DNA of 64,000 nucleotides from Bacteroidales bacterium UBA6117 (GCA_002428385.1 DIWB01000016.1:30741-94740), one strand, 5' to 3'. Counted from the stretch's first letter, positions 8,342 through 18,009 are shown. Notes: generated by a model not told the origin, from the sequence alone. Numbers and translations: made by a program.

Positions 8342-8352
8342 TCCTTTCTGTG

Positions 8353-9297
8353 TTACCGACAATCGCATTCAATATCCCAGATGATCCGTTGCTGAAGATT
8401 CATTTCTGTAATGCGTTCTAACCTTGATTTGTAACATTTGTTACATTTTGAAAACAGTTCCAGGTCCCAGGTATCAGCAAATACCCGGCCAGCCTGCTTT
8501 TCAATGCCGTATTCCAGTACCCTTTCAAGAGAGGTTAATGAAGGAAGCCCGAAAAGACCATTTTCCTGAAGCTTTTCCATTGATCCGTTTCCTCCCCTGA
8601 CCGGTATTATTGTACAGCATTCACATCCTGTATCGAATGCAAAATCGATTGATCGCTTAGACCAGAATATTGCCTCTTCTTCTTCAAGAAAGGGAGGCCG
8701 GAGAAGTATAAAGGCTCTTGTAAAGATGTCATTGTCGAGAAGAAACTCTGTCCGGTCAGCAAAATCCCCGAGAGTCATACGCTTATTAAGAAGGCTTAAT
8801 ATACGGGGATTGGCACATTCCAGTCCCATTGCCACCTGAAGGTCGGCCCCGGTTTTGTCTCTGAAATCCGGGCATTCATCGTTGATGAAAAAAGGATGGC
8901 ACTCGACTATAACCGTTTCAAAGCCTTTCACTATTGAGGCTATCGCTTCACGCTCCCTGACAGGTACGGCTCTTTTGTCAAAGAAGCTTCCGCTGTTGTA
9001 GAGCTTTATATGCTTTACCGTGCCTGCATTTGTGAGAGCCCATTCAAGCTGACCAGCCAGAGCACCGTCAGGAAGAGGCTCATCGACCGTATTCTTCCAA
9101 AGGTCGCACATAAGGCAATGGAAAGGACACTCCCTGTTTGTGAGGAAAACGGTCAAAACTTCTTCAATAGTTCCTGCGGGAGTTCTCTCTTTTTCGACCA
9201 GCCATGCGTAGGGCCGCAAAGGATCCGGATTGTTTTTCCGGCCCCGGCACGACAGTATCCATTCATCATTTATGTCAAAGCCAGCAATCTTACTCAT
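8353..9297 (-). CDS. Radical SAM protein
   Basis: This is a cytoplasmic radical SAM enzyme of about 314 aa. The cluster motif is ECPFHCLMCDLW, i.e. C57-x3-C61-x2-C64 counted from the chosen start, followed by the usual barrel elements (HIKLYNSGSFFD, ETVIVECHPFF, DLQVAMGLECANPRI). The layout resembles the Elp3-distant radical SAM group that includes archaeal RaSEA-type proteins, but the substrate is unknown. The C-terminus has CNKCYKS and ends in ECDCR, possibly binding metal. The start at 9297 overlaps the upstream stop as ATGAGTAA, strongly suggesting translational coupling to the asparagine-synthetase-like gene; the longer start at 9327 is less likely. It is the last gene of the 18-kb cluster. 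Confidence 0.85.
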   Translation of the reverse strand: MSKIAGFDINDEWILSCRGRKNNPDPLRPYAWLVEKERTPAGTIEEVLTVFLTNRECPFHCLMCDLWKNTVDEPLPDGALAGQLEWALTNAGTVKHIKLYNSGSFFDKRAVPVREREAIASIVKGFETVIVECHPFFINDECPDFRDKTGADLQVAMGLECANPRILSLLNKRMTLGDFADRTEFLLDNDIFTRAFILLRPPFLEEEEAIFWSKRSIDFAFDTGCECCTIIPVRGGNGSMEKLQENGLFGLPSLTSLERVLEYGIEKQAGRVFADTWDLELFSKCNKCYKSRLERITEMNLQQRIIWDIECDCR

Positions 9298-10618
9298 AGC
9301 TGGCAAGAAACTCTTTCCGGTAGGCAATCTCTTTTTCCGGGAAAAGTCTTTCGAATGAAGATTCCGCTACAACACCATGCTGAAAGCGCCTTTTTGGGAA
9401 AACAGGCATTTTATATCCTGTTATTGCTTTTACTCCTTCGGAAACAATTTCTCCCTTAAGGTCATACAGTTTTTTGTGATCCCAACCGGTGAGATCGATG
9501 AACGGAATGCCTTCAGAAACCTCAATCACATTCGGGAGGGTATAGGGACTGAAGGTTTCGAAGCCAAGGGAATCGCCTGTGGCGTACATTCTCATTATTC
9601 CCCTGCCAAGACCTCCGGAATATGTAAGGGAGTGTTTCATAGAGTCGACTCCCCACCCTTCGTGATAAAGCATAAGATTATTAAGAACACTTCTTATAGT
9701 CAGTTCAGGATTCTCTTCAATGGGATAGTCTTTTAGGTTCTCGTTCCCTCCCTCTCCGGCGACGATATATTTCCAGTCGGGATAGCGGTTCCGGATTCCC
9801 TGCATCAGAGCCAGATTCATTGTTGCCGATTCAATATCGAGGGGTTTGTAGTCTTCAATCACTTTTACTGCCTGTTTCCAGCTAATATCCTGGTATCCAA
9901 CCTCTACCACCTCCAGGAAAAAATCAAGGTTCAGGTCCCTGAGGAATTTGCGCGACTGCACCAGATCCTCGCTTCCTCCCTCGACGCTAAGCGTGAAAGC
10001 CTTTAGTCTTGAAGGGCTCATCCCTAGTTCCAGGATTGCCTTGTAGGTGAGAAGGAAAACAGCGCCGCTGTCGATCCCGGCAGAAAACGTTACACCAATC
10101 GGACCTTCTGCGGCACGGCCGCTGAGCCATTTTTTTATCTCGTCGTAAATGGCACCGATATAGATCCTTCCTATGTCCGAAGGATCGAAGGAGTTGAATC
10201 TGTTTCTTTCCGGTTTGAAGAAGCGGGTATATACCGGATTGGGATCGGGGCACCCAAGAAGTTCGATCCTCGTGATGTAATGAGCAGGGATCATCCTTGT
10301 ATAGGAGGGATGAAACTGATGGTCGAGTTTCTCTCTTTTGAGGTAATCGTAAATTGTATCAATACGTTCTGCAATTACCAGTTCAGGACCACCAGGCCTT
10401 TTAGCAATAAAATAGCGCATCGGCCTTCCCAGTGATCGCGCCATCCTGATCGTCTTTCCGTCGACTGACACCAGGGAGAACTGGCCGTCAATCCCTCTCA
10501 CTTTTTCGGCATCACCCGATCTTACACACTCAACAGCTTCCTCGTGAGTCATGTTATAAATAACATTTTTTTCAGGATTTGTCAGGTCAGTGACATGGGT
10601 TACATAATGGTTGCTCAT
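9290..10618 (-). CDS. Asparagine-synthetase-like ATP-dependent amide ligase without glutaminase cysteine
   Basis: The product is about 442 aa. The C-terminal part is an asparagine-synthetase/PP-loop pyrophosphatase domain with the ATP-binding motif TFSAGIDSGAVF (residues about 178-188) and downstream features such as VAGEGGNENLKDYP. The N-terminal 130 residues keep part of the class-II amidotransferase fold (VRGIDGQFSLVSVDG, RSLGRPMRYFIA), but the protein begins MSNHYV rather than MC, so the catalytic Cys2 and the start of that domain are missing. As in beta-lactam synthetase or lasso-peptide cyclase, the domain may be structural, and the enzyme could use ammonia or another amine, or form an intramolecular bond (inference). 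The start at 10618 is preferred to an upstream ATG at 10675. It is coupled to the radical SAM gene. Confidence 0.85.
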   Translation of the reverse strand: MSNHYVTHVTDLTNPEKNVIYNMTHEEAVECVRSGDAEKVRGIDGQFSLVSVDGKTIRMARSLGRPMRYFIAKRPGGPELVIAERIDTIYDYLKREKLDHQFHPSYTRMIPAHYITRIELLGCPDPNPVYTRFFKPERNRFNSFDPSDIGRIYIGAIYDEIKKWLSGRAAEGPIGVTFSAGIDSGAVFLLTYKAILELGMSPSRLKAFTLSVEGGSEDLVQSRKFLRDLNLDFFLEVVEVGYQDISWKQAVKVIEDYKPLDIESATMNLALMQGIRNRYPDWKYIVAGEGGNENLKDYPIEENPELTIRSVLNNLMLYHEGWGVDSMKHSLTYSGGLGRGIMRMYATGDSLGFETFSPYTLPNVIEVSEGIPFIDLTGWDHKKLYDLKGEIVSEGVKAITGYKMPVFPKRRFQHGVVAESSFERLFPEKEIAYRKEFLASYE

Positions 10619-10703
10619 ACAGTTATTGTTTTGTTTGAAATTTCTGCTGTAAAATACCTGTTTATGGTCAGTCAACGCTAAATAACGTTGACCTTTCTAT
10701 TGC

Positions 10704-12410
10704 TTATTTTGTTTTTTCAATTATCCCGCTACCTTCCAGGATGCTTATATACCTGTCGGCAGGGATATTTTCGAAAGTTTCTTTCCCGCCGTCTGTCCAA
10801 TAGATCTCGAGCCTGTCTACCTTTTCAGCATTTCCAAGACCGACAAGAACACGAGGGTCGTTGTTTGAAAGGTAACTGGTAGCCCACTGGTTAATGTGGA
10901 CCTGCCTTTTCCCTCCGGCCGTCACCACTACTTTAGCTGCAATGGCTGATGCAGGACCATTCCTGCCCTTGAGCGATATGCCCAGCCAGTGGTTTGAGTT
11001 TCCTCCGTCGTTCCTGAGAAGAGTGGCTGTTGCCGTAAGGTCGACGTGGGATATAATAATGTCACGGTCGCCGTCATTATCGTAATCCCATACTGCGAGA
11101 CCCCTTCCCGACCTTTTTGTGTTGAAGTATGGTGCATATATTCTTCCCCGGTCTCTGAAATGGCCTGTCCCGTCATTTTCGAGAAGAAGGGGATATTGCA
11201 GGATAAGCTCATCAGCAAAACCGTTCGCAGATACAATGTCGAGATCGCCGTCGTTGTCGAAATCGATAAAAGCCGCCGCCCAGGCTCCTTTGCCTGCAAA
11301 TGGACCTGAGATGCCACTTGTCTCCGAAATATCCTCGATAAGTCCGTTGCCCTTGTTTCTGTAAAGGGCACCATACTCAAGATCAACTACAAGGATATCG
11401 ATAAGACCGTCGCCGTCTACATCTCCTATGGATCCATGCATAGAACCGGAACCCTTTCCCTGTGTATTGGCCGCTACTCCTATCTCCACACCGACTTCCC
11501 TGTAAACTCCATCATCATTCCTGAACATAAAATTAAGCTGATGGTCGTTTGCCTGGAAGATATCAATATCGCCGTCGTCGTCGTAGTCAAAAACTGTTAG
11601 TCCCATGCATTTGGAGTCGGGATAGAAAAGACCGGAGGCTTCAGTGACATCCACGAATTTTCCGGTGGAGTCCTGCTCATACAGCATGGATGCCTGTCCT
11701 TTATATTCCGACGGATGGGGCATGAGGTCGGGGGTTGCCGGAGTAAAGTATTCAGGATCGAATGCAAGGAAATTACCAACCATGGCATCCAGTCTTCCGT
11801 CGAGGTTATGATCCCAGAATGAAACACCTATACTCCATTTTTCAAAACCGTTCAGCTTTTCAGGGCCTCTTAGACCCACGTCCTGGGTAATGTCGGAGAA
11901 TGTTTCGTCGCCGTTGTTACGGAAAAACCTGTTGGGTCCGTAGTTTAAAAGAAAAAGATCCTCGTCTCCGTCATTGTCATAATCGATGGCTCCTGCGGCC
12001 ATGCTCCATATAGTATCGTTAAGTCCGGCCTTTTCACTGACTTCAGTGAATCTGCCGTTACCTTCGTTCCGGTAGAGTCTGTCGGGAGTCTGTCTGAAAA
12101 CCTTTCCCCCTTCGTCGGAAACGCCGTAAATATAGGTACCGTTCATCATGAAGAGGTCCATGAGGCCGTCTTTGTTGTAGTCGAATACTGTTACACCCGA
12201 TCCGCTGCTCTCCAGAATATTCTCGTAATGGTAGTCGCCGAAAGTGTAACGGAAGTCGATGCCTGATTTTCTTGTCACGTCTGTGAACCTTACACCAAGC
12301 TGTTTTACTGACGACTGCAGGATAAGAGCCGAAAGAGCCAGAAGGAAGATCCAGGCAGCTCTCATGAAATTGAACTTAATGCCGGTAAGATTTGCCTCAG
12401 TTTTTTTCAT
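10704..12410 (-). CDS. Exported FG-GAP/VCBS repeat protein with ASPIC/UnbV domain (CRTAC1-like)
   Basis: The product is 568 aa. A hydrophobic segment MRAAWIFLLALSALILQSS (residues 16-34) follows a short polar start, acting as signal peptide or anchor. FG-GAP/VCBS propeller blades follow, each with a calcium-binding DxDxDG-type loop: DYNKDGLMDLFM, DYDNDGDEDLFL, DHNLDGRLDAMV, DYDDDGDIDIFQ, DVDGDGLIDILV, DFDNDGDLDIVS, DYDNDGDRDIII. The C-terminal ASPIC/UnbV module has LRNDGGNSNHWLGISLKGR, then VVVTAGGKRQVHI, NDPRVLVGLGNAEKVDRLEIYWTDG. Such proteins are extracytoplasmic; their partners are mostly unknown. ATG 12410 overlaps the upstream TGA by 14 nt, so it is co-translated with the 1184-aa protein. 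Confidence 0.9.
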   Translation of the reverse strand: MKKTEANLTGIKFNFMRAAWIFLLALSALILQSSVKQLGVRFTDVTRKSGIDFRYTFGDYHYENILESSGSGVTVFDYNKDGLMDLFMMNGTYIYGVSDEGGKVFRQTPDRLYRNEGNGRFTEVSEKAGLNDTIWSMAAGAIDYDNDGDEDLFLLNYGPNRFFRNNGDETFSDITQDVGLRGPEKLNGFEKWSIGVSFWDHNLDGRLDAMVGNFLAFDPEYFTPATPDLMPHPSEYKGQASMLYEQDSTGKFVDVTEASGLFYPDSKCMGLTVFDYDDDGDIDIFQANDHQLNFMFRNDDGVYREVGVEIGVAANTQGKGSGSMHGSIGDVDGDGLIDILVVDLEYGALYRNKGNGLIEDISETSGISGPFAGKGAWAAAFIDFDNDGDLDIVSANGFADELILQYPLLLENDGTGHFRDRGRIYAPYFNTKRSGRGLAVWDYDNDGDRDIIISHVDLTATATLLRNDGGNSNHWLGISLKGRNGPASAIAAKVVVTAGGKRQVHINQWATSYLSNNDPRVLVGLGNAEKVDRLEIYWTDGGKETFENIPADRYISILEGSGIIEKTK

Positions 12411-15400
12411 AGGCCCTCACTGCATTGGCATATTCTTCAACATCAACTACCCTGGTGTTGTATTCGCGGTTGTATTTTTCAAGCTCAGGATCGTCGGGGT
12501 AATTATCTTCGGGGGATGGGGGATAACTTTTCATTCCGTGGAATGGCAGGGGCAATACAGTATTCCCGAAAGCTGTATTCATGTCGCCGTCTTTTACCCA
12601 TCCAACGCTTCTTATGAGAAAGTCCCTTTTCCATCCTTCCTTGAGCGGGGGCAGGGTTCCTGCATCAAATTCAACCGTTGTTTCGTCTCCTGCGTTGGTT
12701 ATCACATATTTGTTGTCAGATTCTGTAAGGAGAGGAAGCACGTCACCGAACCTGGTGTAGTTGCCTGTCAGATCTCTCCACCTGGGGGCTTTTTCAACTG
12801 ATGAATAATCGAACCAGTGAGGTCCGTAACGCCCGCCCTTCCTGTAAAGCTTCGAGAAGCCACGGTAATGAAGGTCACCTGAAACCGGCTGCATTACCGT
12901 CTCCTCAGAAGCAAGTTCCGGATTATTATTGGAGAGGAATATTTCGTCCCAGTATATCTGCATGTTTGTCCTGATTCTGATACGGGTATCTTCAGATAAA
13001 AGTTTTCCGGAAAGATCTATTATAACTGTTTTATCCTTGCCCTGTGGGAAGCCGGCACTTTCTACCACGGTCTCCCATTTTCCCTTCCTGTTTATTACCT
13101 GAATCAGGGGAGGGACCGACTTGAGCGAGTCAGACTGCGACATGGCAAAGTTTATACTTGCGTCGGTCGGGAAGATCCAGCCTGTCATGAAGAGGTGAAG
13201 TCCTTCCTTGTCAACTTTTCTTCCGGGGTCGATTATGATGTCGTGCATTTCGGTTATTCCCTGATATTTGCCTTGGGCAAACCAGGAATAGAATATGTCG
13301 TCCTTTTCTGAAACAAATTGCAGAATGTCATTCCCTTTTGAGTCGACTGCTGAAGCTGGCGATATCTTCTCACTGATCTTTATTATCTTCTTGCCCGGAA
13401 AAGGGGGAGGGGAGAACTGTTCCGGAACATATATTTCCGTGTTGCCTGGATGGTCGACAGCAACAAGTTCGAGCTGATCGATATATATTGTCTCCCACAG
13501 TTCGGATGTAACCTGGATTGAATACCTGCCTTTATCGGGCTTCATGAACTCGCCCGGGATCTTAAGATAATCATCCGAAGCATCTGCAAAGGCATATGAG
13601 GTGTTTCCCCCCATGATCCCTGTAGGCATACCGAGACCGCTTCTCCATAGGATATCCTTGACAAAAATGTATTTGTCTCCATCCCAGGTATAAAGGAAAG
13701 GACACGATCCCTTGAGTGTTTGTTCTTCAATAAGGGCCTGGTCTGAACCTGGGAGGAATATGTTCTGCGGTACACCATTCGTCCATCTTATCCTTATTAT
13801 ATCAGCCCGAGGTTTGTTTCCCAGTCCGAAATGGACCTGGGGATCAGTGACAACAAGAACCTGGTATTGATCCCCGGCCCTTATTTCAACCTTGGCGCCG
13901 ATTCCAAAATGATTGTTCTTTGCGCTCCCTGCCTTCAGGCCAACCAGTTTCATGGTGATGAAGTGGTTGTTGTTGCCTCCGTCATTCCTGAGGAGGGTGA
14001 CCCCACCATGGAGGCCTGAGATAACTGCATCCAGGTCACCGTCATCATTATAGTCGAAAACAGTTATCTGTCTTGAAGATTTTACCGTTAACGGAAGAAG
14101 TTCCGATACGTCTTTGAAGCCTCCGTTCCTGTCGTTATAATAAAGGAAGACTCCCCGGCCGTCAGCAGAAGCAGCCTCACCGGCAGCCATGATATCGAGG
14201 AAGCCGTCGTTGTTGAAGTCAAGAGAAGCAAGATCGTAGATCTTTGCATTATCCAGTGATGAGAACATTGAACCTGAATTCTCTTCCTTCCGGAAGGTTC
14301 CGTTTAGCTTGTTCATATACAGGACCGGATTTCCCCCGGCTGATGAGCAAGTAAAAACATCCAGGAATCCGTCATTGTTGTAATCTCCTGTAGTAATGAC
14401 AGATGCATTGTAATTATCTTCAAGTCCGCTTCCGTTTACAATATTCTTATATACACCCTGACGCTGGTTTGAATAGTATATTGGCTGGGAGTTCAGGCCT
14501 GTGACAATAAAATCTATATCCTCGTCTTCGTCAAAATCGCCGAATAAGGCATCACTGCTGACTGTGCTCTCCCTGGGCTGTTCCAATCCCTGGTTGCTGA
14601 GAGTGAATGTTCCGTCGGCATTGTTCCTGAACATAAGGTTCCCTTTTTCAGTAAGTTCGTACAGATCGAGATCTCCGTCATGGTCCATATCAAAGAAAAG
14701 AGCCTTTTTCCCACCCTCCGGGCTTCCTGCTTTTGATTTTACAGTTACGTCCTCAAACTTGCCGGCACCGTCATTCCTGTAAAGAAGATCACCACCTTCC
14801 CTCATTATGAACAGGTCAGGGAACCCGTCATTGTCAAAATCTGTAAAAACGGCGCCATATTCGTAACCCGAGTGTTTAAGTCCTGATTCTTTGGTAATAT
14901 CCGTGAACTTGCCCATTTCATTAAGAAACAGAAAATGCCTGAATTCACCGGTGACAGAATCATGGCTGCCTGCATAGAGATCAGCATCTCCGTCGCCGTC
15001 GTAATCACATGTAACAGCCAATGCAGGATATTCTGCTGAGGAAGCTCCCGGAATTATGCCTAAGCCCGCCGTCTCTGAAGCGTCGGCGAATTTTATGACG
15101 TCGAGGAGGGTTAGATTCTCATTGCTCTGCATTATGCCCTTTCTGTCGAAGGTTATAACGGGGAATCCTATCAGTGAACCTCCAGGTCCCTTAAGGTCAA
15201 CGATGCCTGCCTGGTAGGGAGCTGAGACCTTAAGATAGTTGTGGAAGATAGTAAACTGAATTATGGCATTCTCCTTATCCTTTTTCCTCAGCAGGTCAAT
15301 TGTACTGTTGTAGTATTCAACAGCCTCCCGGGGAAATCCGGGGAACTGCCTGTTTATTGTCTCCATCTGTTCGAGTGCAGCGTCGAAATCACCTTCACGT

Positions 15401-15951
15401 ATAAGTATATCGGTGAAGTTAAGGCGCGGAACAGGATTGCCTGGTGCTTTTTCAACAAGCAGACGGGTGTATTCATGATGCTGTTTTTTTGCATCTTCTC
15501 CAGACATCGTTGAATAGACCTCGGATAATTCATAAAGGGTTTTGACATGATCGGCAGAAAATTCAAGAGCTTTCTTCAGTTCTGCTATCGCCTTTTCCTT
15601 CTGGTCATTCATCCTGTGAACAGTTGCCAGGATGAGTCTGATGTCAGCATCCCGTGGATCGATTTTTATTGCCTTGTTCAGCTGTTTTTCAGCATCATCG
15701 TATCGTGACATCCTAAGATATGTCAGTCCCAGGTTTGCATAACCGAGTTTTTCATTGGGGGCAAGTTCAATGAAATGAAGGAACTGCTCCTCGGCTTCTT
15801 CAAGCTTGAACTCTTCGAGGTAGGCAAGTCCCAAAGTCTTGACAGTCATGATATCAGCCTGCTTTTCGGCCTTTCTTTCACCGGCATTCCTGCAACCACT
15901 TACAGAGATGATACCGATAATTGCAATCAGGAACAGATAGTTCTTTTTCAT
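12397..15951 (-). CDS. Large lipoprotein: TPR repeats, FG-GAP/VCBS propeller, ASPIC/UnbV and unknown C-terminal domain
   Basis: I start this at ATG 15951 (1184 aa), because MKKNYLFLIAIIGIISVSGC gives a clean lipoprotein signal with Cys20; the frame can be extended to 15999. Residues about 35-230 are TPR repeats (YANLGLTYLRMSRYDDAEKQ, DIRLILATVHRMNDQKEKAI). About 275-690 hold FG-GAP blades with DYDGDGDADLYA, DFDNDGFPDLFI, DMDHDGDLDLYE, DYNNDGFLDVFT and DYNDDGDLDAVI. An ASPIC/UnbV module follows (LRNDGGNNNHFITMKLVGL ... HFGLGNKPRADIIRIRWTNG). About 430 further residues include KGSCPFLYTWDGDKYIFVKDIL and GRYSIQVTSELWETIYIDQLELVAVDH, a beta-rich region I do not recognise. It starts 25 nt after the second binding-protein gene. 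The modular size suggests an outer-surface scaffold, which is inference. Confidence 0.88.
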   Translation of the reverse strand: MKKNYLFLIAIIGIISVSGCRNAGERKAEKQADIMTVKTLGLAYLEEFKLEEAEEQFLHFIELAPNEKLGYANLGLTYLRMSRYDDAEKQLNKAIKIDPRDADIRLILATVHRMNDQKEKAIAELKKALEFSADHVKTLYELSEVYSTMSGEDAKKQHHEYTRLLVEKAPGNPVPRLNFTDILIREGDFDAALEQMETINRQFPGFPREAVEYYNSTIDLLRKKDKENAIIQFTIFHNYLKVSAPYQAGIVDLKGPGGSLIGFPVITFDRKGIMQSNENLTLLDVIKFADASETAGLGIIPGASSAEYPALAVTCDYDGDGDADLYAGSHDSVTGEFRHFLFLNEMGKFTDITKESGLKHSGYEYGAVFTDFDNDGFPDLFIMREGGDLLYRNDGAGKFEDVTVKSKAGSPEGGKKALFFDMDHDGDLDLYELTEKGNLMFRNNADGTFTLSNQGLEQPRESTVSSDALFGDFDEDEDIDFIVTGLNSQPIYYSNQRQGVYKNIVNGSGLEDNYNASVITTGDYNNDGFLDVFTCSSAGGNPVLYMNKLNGTFRKEENSGSMFSSLDNAKIYDLASLDFNNDGFLDIMAAGEAASADGRGVFLYYNDRNGGFKDVSELLPLTVKSSRQITVFDYNDDGDLDAVISGLHGGVTLLRNDGGNNNHFITMKLVGLKAGSAKNNHFGIGAKVEIRAGDQYQVLVVTDPQVHFGLGNKPRADIIRIRWTNGVPQNIFLPGSDQALIEEQTLKGSCPFLYTWDGDKYIFVKDILWRSGLGMPTGIMGGNTSYAFADASDDYLKIPGEFMKPDKGRYSIQVTSELWETIYIDQLELVAVDHPGNTEIYVPEQFSPPPFPGKKIIKISEKISPASAVDSKGNDILQFVSEKDDIFYSWFAQGKYQGITEMHDIIIDPGRKVDKEGLHLFMTGWIFPTDASINFAMSQSDSLKSVPPLIQVINRKGKWETVVESAGFPQGKDKTVIIDLSGKLLSEDTRIRIRTNMQIYWDEIFLSNNNPELASEETVMQPVSGDLHYRGFSKLYRKGGRYGPHWFDYSSVEKAPRWRDLTGNYTRFGDVLPLLTESDNKYVITNAGDETTVEFDAGTLPPLKEGWKRDFLIRSVGWVKDGDMNTAFGNTVLPLPFHGMKSYPPSPEDNYPDDPELEKYNREYNTRVVDVEEYANAVRAYEKN

Positions 15952-15976
15952 GCAATCAAAATTAGAAAATAAAATT

Positions 15977-17125
15977 TCATAAAGGTGCCCCAGGGACACC
16001 GTTCCTGATTTTTAAAATCCCGAAACTGCCATTACGGTTCCCATTTTCATCGAAGCTGATTGGACCGGTGATACCTTTCAGGTTTGTTTCCTCCAGAGCC
16101 TTCTGTATCATCTCCCTGTCGGCTGAACGGGTTTTCTTAAACGCATTTATAAGGACGTTAGCTGCATCATAGGAGTAGACCGCTGCCATCCCAGGCATTT
16201 TCCCAAATTTTAATTCATATTCTCTTCTGAATGAATTCCACTCTTCATTCTGCCACTGTCCGGAAGGAACCCGATAAACATCGTCGAAATACTTTATTTC
16301 GGCTGATGAAAGGAAGTTTTCGTCAAGAGTCAGCAGTGAACCGTAAACAGGAATACTGACTCTCTTTTGTTTCAGAGTCTTCATTATCCCTGCTGATGTT
16401 GGCGGACTGCTGAAAAGAACCAGGCATCCGGGATCTGATTTGAGAATTTCATCTACCAGTGCATCATTTTTCCTTCCCTGTACACCTGAATCAATAACCT
16501 TCGGTTCAGGATGTTTGTCCAGAGCTATCTTTTTCAAAAAAAAGTCTGAAGCCATTCTTGAATCATAGTTGTTTCTGTCAGTGACAACAATGACACTGTT
16601 AAGTTTTCTCTTATGAAATATTTCTTCAGATAATGATTCTGCCTGTTGCTTATCAGTCGGGATACAATTGAAGAACCATGGGACAAAAGCTTGTGTGAGA
16701 GTTGGATCGCTTGACCAGGCAGAGACCATCGGTACAATCGACTTTGTAGCTGCCTGTTCGACAGTGTGGGCATTGCGTCCGTCATGGGAACCCATAAGTG
16801 CCCAGACCTTTTCTTCGAAAATTAGGCCGACAGCCTGTTTTGAGCCTGTTCCCCAGGGGCCTTCCATTGACCTGATAACAAGTTGAAGAGGCCTTCCGTC
16901 AATTCCGCCATATTCGTTTGCCTTATTTATTGCCATTAAAGCTCCGTTAACAGCTGCCAGTGAAGTGCTGTCAGTTATCAGAATGCCGATTTTGACCGGT
17001 GGCGGATTCTGCATTCCGGAAGCTTTTAATGAAGCTCCATACTGACCTGATGAAATCAGTGTCATAATTGTAAGCAGGAAGCTGATCATATAACAGGGCT
17101 TCATCAGGTGCTGAAAGTTTCCCAC
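15977..17125 (-). CDS. Periplasmic binding protein, Leu/Ile/Val-binding (LivJ/receptor-ligand) type
   Basis: The product is 382 aa. Signal peptide MISFLLTIMTLISSGQYGASL, then a type-I periplasmic-binding fold: VKIGILITDSTSLAAVNGALMAINKANEYGGIDGRPLQLVIRS, KQAVGLIFEEKVWALMGSHDGRNAHTV, VPMVSAWSSDPTLTQAFVPWFFNCIPTDKQQAESL, and the hinge GMAAVYSYDAANVLINAFKKT. Family members deliver branched amino acids, amides or aromatic acids to ABC transporters or sensors. No permease or ATPase is nearby, so it may work as a ligand sensor or with a distant transporter. It starts 2 nt after the DAHP synthase stop. It is a diverged paralogue of the other binding protein in the cluster. Confidence 0.85.
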   Translation of the reverse strand: MGNFQHLMKPCYMISFLLTIMTLISSGQYGASLKASGMQNPPPVKIGILITDSTSLAAVNGALMAINKANEYGGIDGRPLQLVIRSMEGPWGTGSKQAVGLIFEEKVWALMGSHDGRNAHTVEQAATKSIVPMVSAWSSDPTLTQAFVPWFFNCIPTDKQQAESLSEEIFHKRKLNSVIVVTDRNNYDSRMASDFFLKKIALDKHPEPKVIDSGVQGRKNDALVDEILKSDPGCLVLFSSPPTSAGIMKTLKQKRVSIPVYGSLLTLDENFLSSAEIKYFDDVYRVPSGQWQNEEWNSFRREYELKFGKMPGMAAVYSYDAANVLINAFKKTRSADREMIQKALEETNLKGITGPISFDENGNRNGSFGILKIRNGVPGAPL

Positions 17126-17127
17126 TA

Positions 17128-18009
17128 TTAAGCCTTTGTCTTTGGCTCTACAATATACCTGCCTACGGCCAGAGCAATCTTTCTTATATCGCTCATCAGC
17201 CCGGTAAGTTCATCCGGATCGATCGACTGATGACCATCACACAAAGCCTCTTCAGGTTTATGGTGTACCTCCAGAATAAGACCGTCGGCACCTGCTGCAA
17301 TGGCTGCCTTCGCCATGGAAGGTACCATCCATCTGTGACCTGTACCATGACTCGGATCCACTATCACTGGCAGGTGGCACAGATTTTTAAGCACAGGCAC
17401 TGCACTAATATCCAGTGTGTTGCGTGTTGTAGTCTCAAAAGTCCTTATTCCCCTTTCACAGAGAACCACCTGTTCGTTGCCCTGATTAAGTATATACTCG
17501 GCGGCCATCAGGAACTCCTCTATTGTAGCCATCATCCCCCGCTTCAGGAGCACAGGCTTCTTCTGCATTCCCACCTCTTTGAGCAGGGTGTAGTTCTGCA
17601 TGTTCCTCGATCCAACCTGAAGCATGTCGGCATGTTGCGAAACAAACTCAACCTGCCTTGTATCCATAACTTCAGTTACAATTGGAAGGCCTGTCTTCTC
17701 CCTTGCCTCCTCAAGCAATCTTATTCCTTCCTCACCAAGTCCCTGGAATTTATAGGGTGAGGTCCGGGGTTTAAACGCGCCTCCTCTCAGCATCATGCCT
17801 CCTGATCTTTTTACAGCTTCCGCTGTCACGAGAAGCTGCTCCCTGCTTTCCACCGCACAGGGTCCTGCAATAATCACGATCCCATCCGGACCAAAGCTGA
17901 TGCCCCCTGCTGTAACTGTTGAGGGAGCGATCCTTGATCTGCTGCTGACTCTTTCCGGAACTGTACACCCATCAATTATAGAAGGATCGTTATAGTGGTT
18001 CATTTCCAT
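17128..18009 (-). CDS. 3-deoxy-7-phosphoheptulonate (DAHP) synthase, type I-beta, cluster copy
   Basis: This 293-aa enzyme joins phosphoenolpyruvate and erythrose 4-phosphate, the first step of the shikimate pathway. Marks: VIIAGPCAVESREQL (PEP site), LRGGAFKPRTSPYKFQG, MDTRQVEFVSQHADMLQVGSRNMQN, VLLKRGMMATIEEFLMAAEYI, CERGIRTFETTTRNTLD, and the metal/phosphate motif IVDPSHGTGHRWMV. It has no chorismate-mutase or ACT domain, so nothing in the sequence indicates classical feedback control. It is about as long as the second copy at 37863-38723 and closely similar, but starts with a different leader (MEMNHYNDPSIIDG). Its place between two binding-protein genes suggests a job in the cluster's own pathway rather than in amino-acid supply (inference). 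Confidence 0.93.
   Translation of the reverse strand: MEMNHYNDPSIIDGCTVPERVSSRSRIAPSTVTAGGISFGPDGIVIIAGPCAVESREQLLVTAEAVKRSGGMMLRGGAFKPRTSPYKFQGLGEEGIRLLEEAREKTGLPIVTEVMDTRQVEFVSQHADMLQVGSRNMQNYTLLKEVGMQKKPVLLKRGMMATIEEFLMAAEYILNQGNEQVVLCERGIRTFETTTRNTLDISAVPVLKNLCHLPVIVDPSHGTGHRWMVPSMAKAAIAAGADGLILEVHHKPEEALCDGHQSIDPDELTGLMSDIRKIALAVGRYIVEPKTKA

Noticed and set aside
17230..17760. 176-codon plus-strand frame opposite the DAHP synthase
   Set aside because: Antisense shadow of a strongly conserved gene; no recognisable protein.
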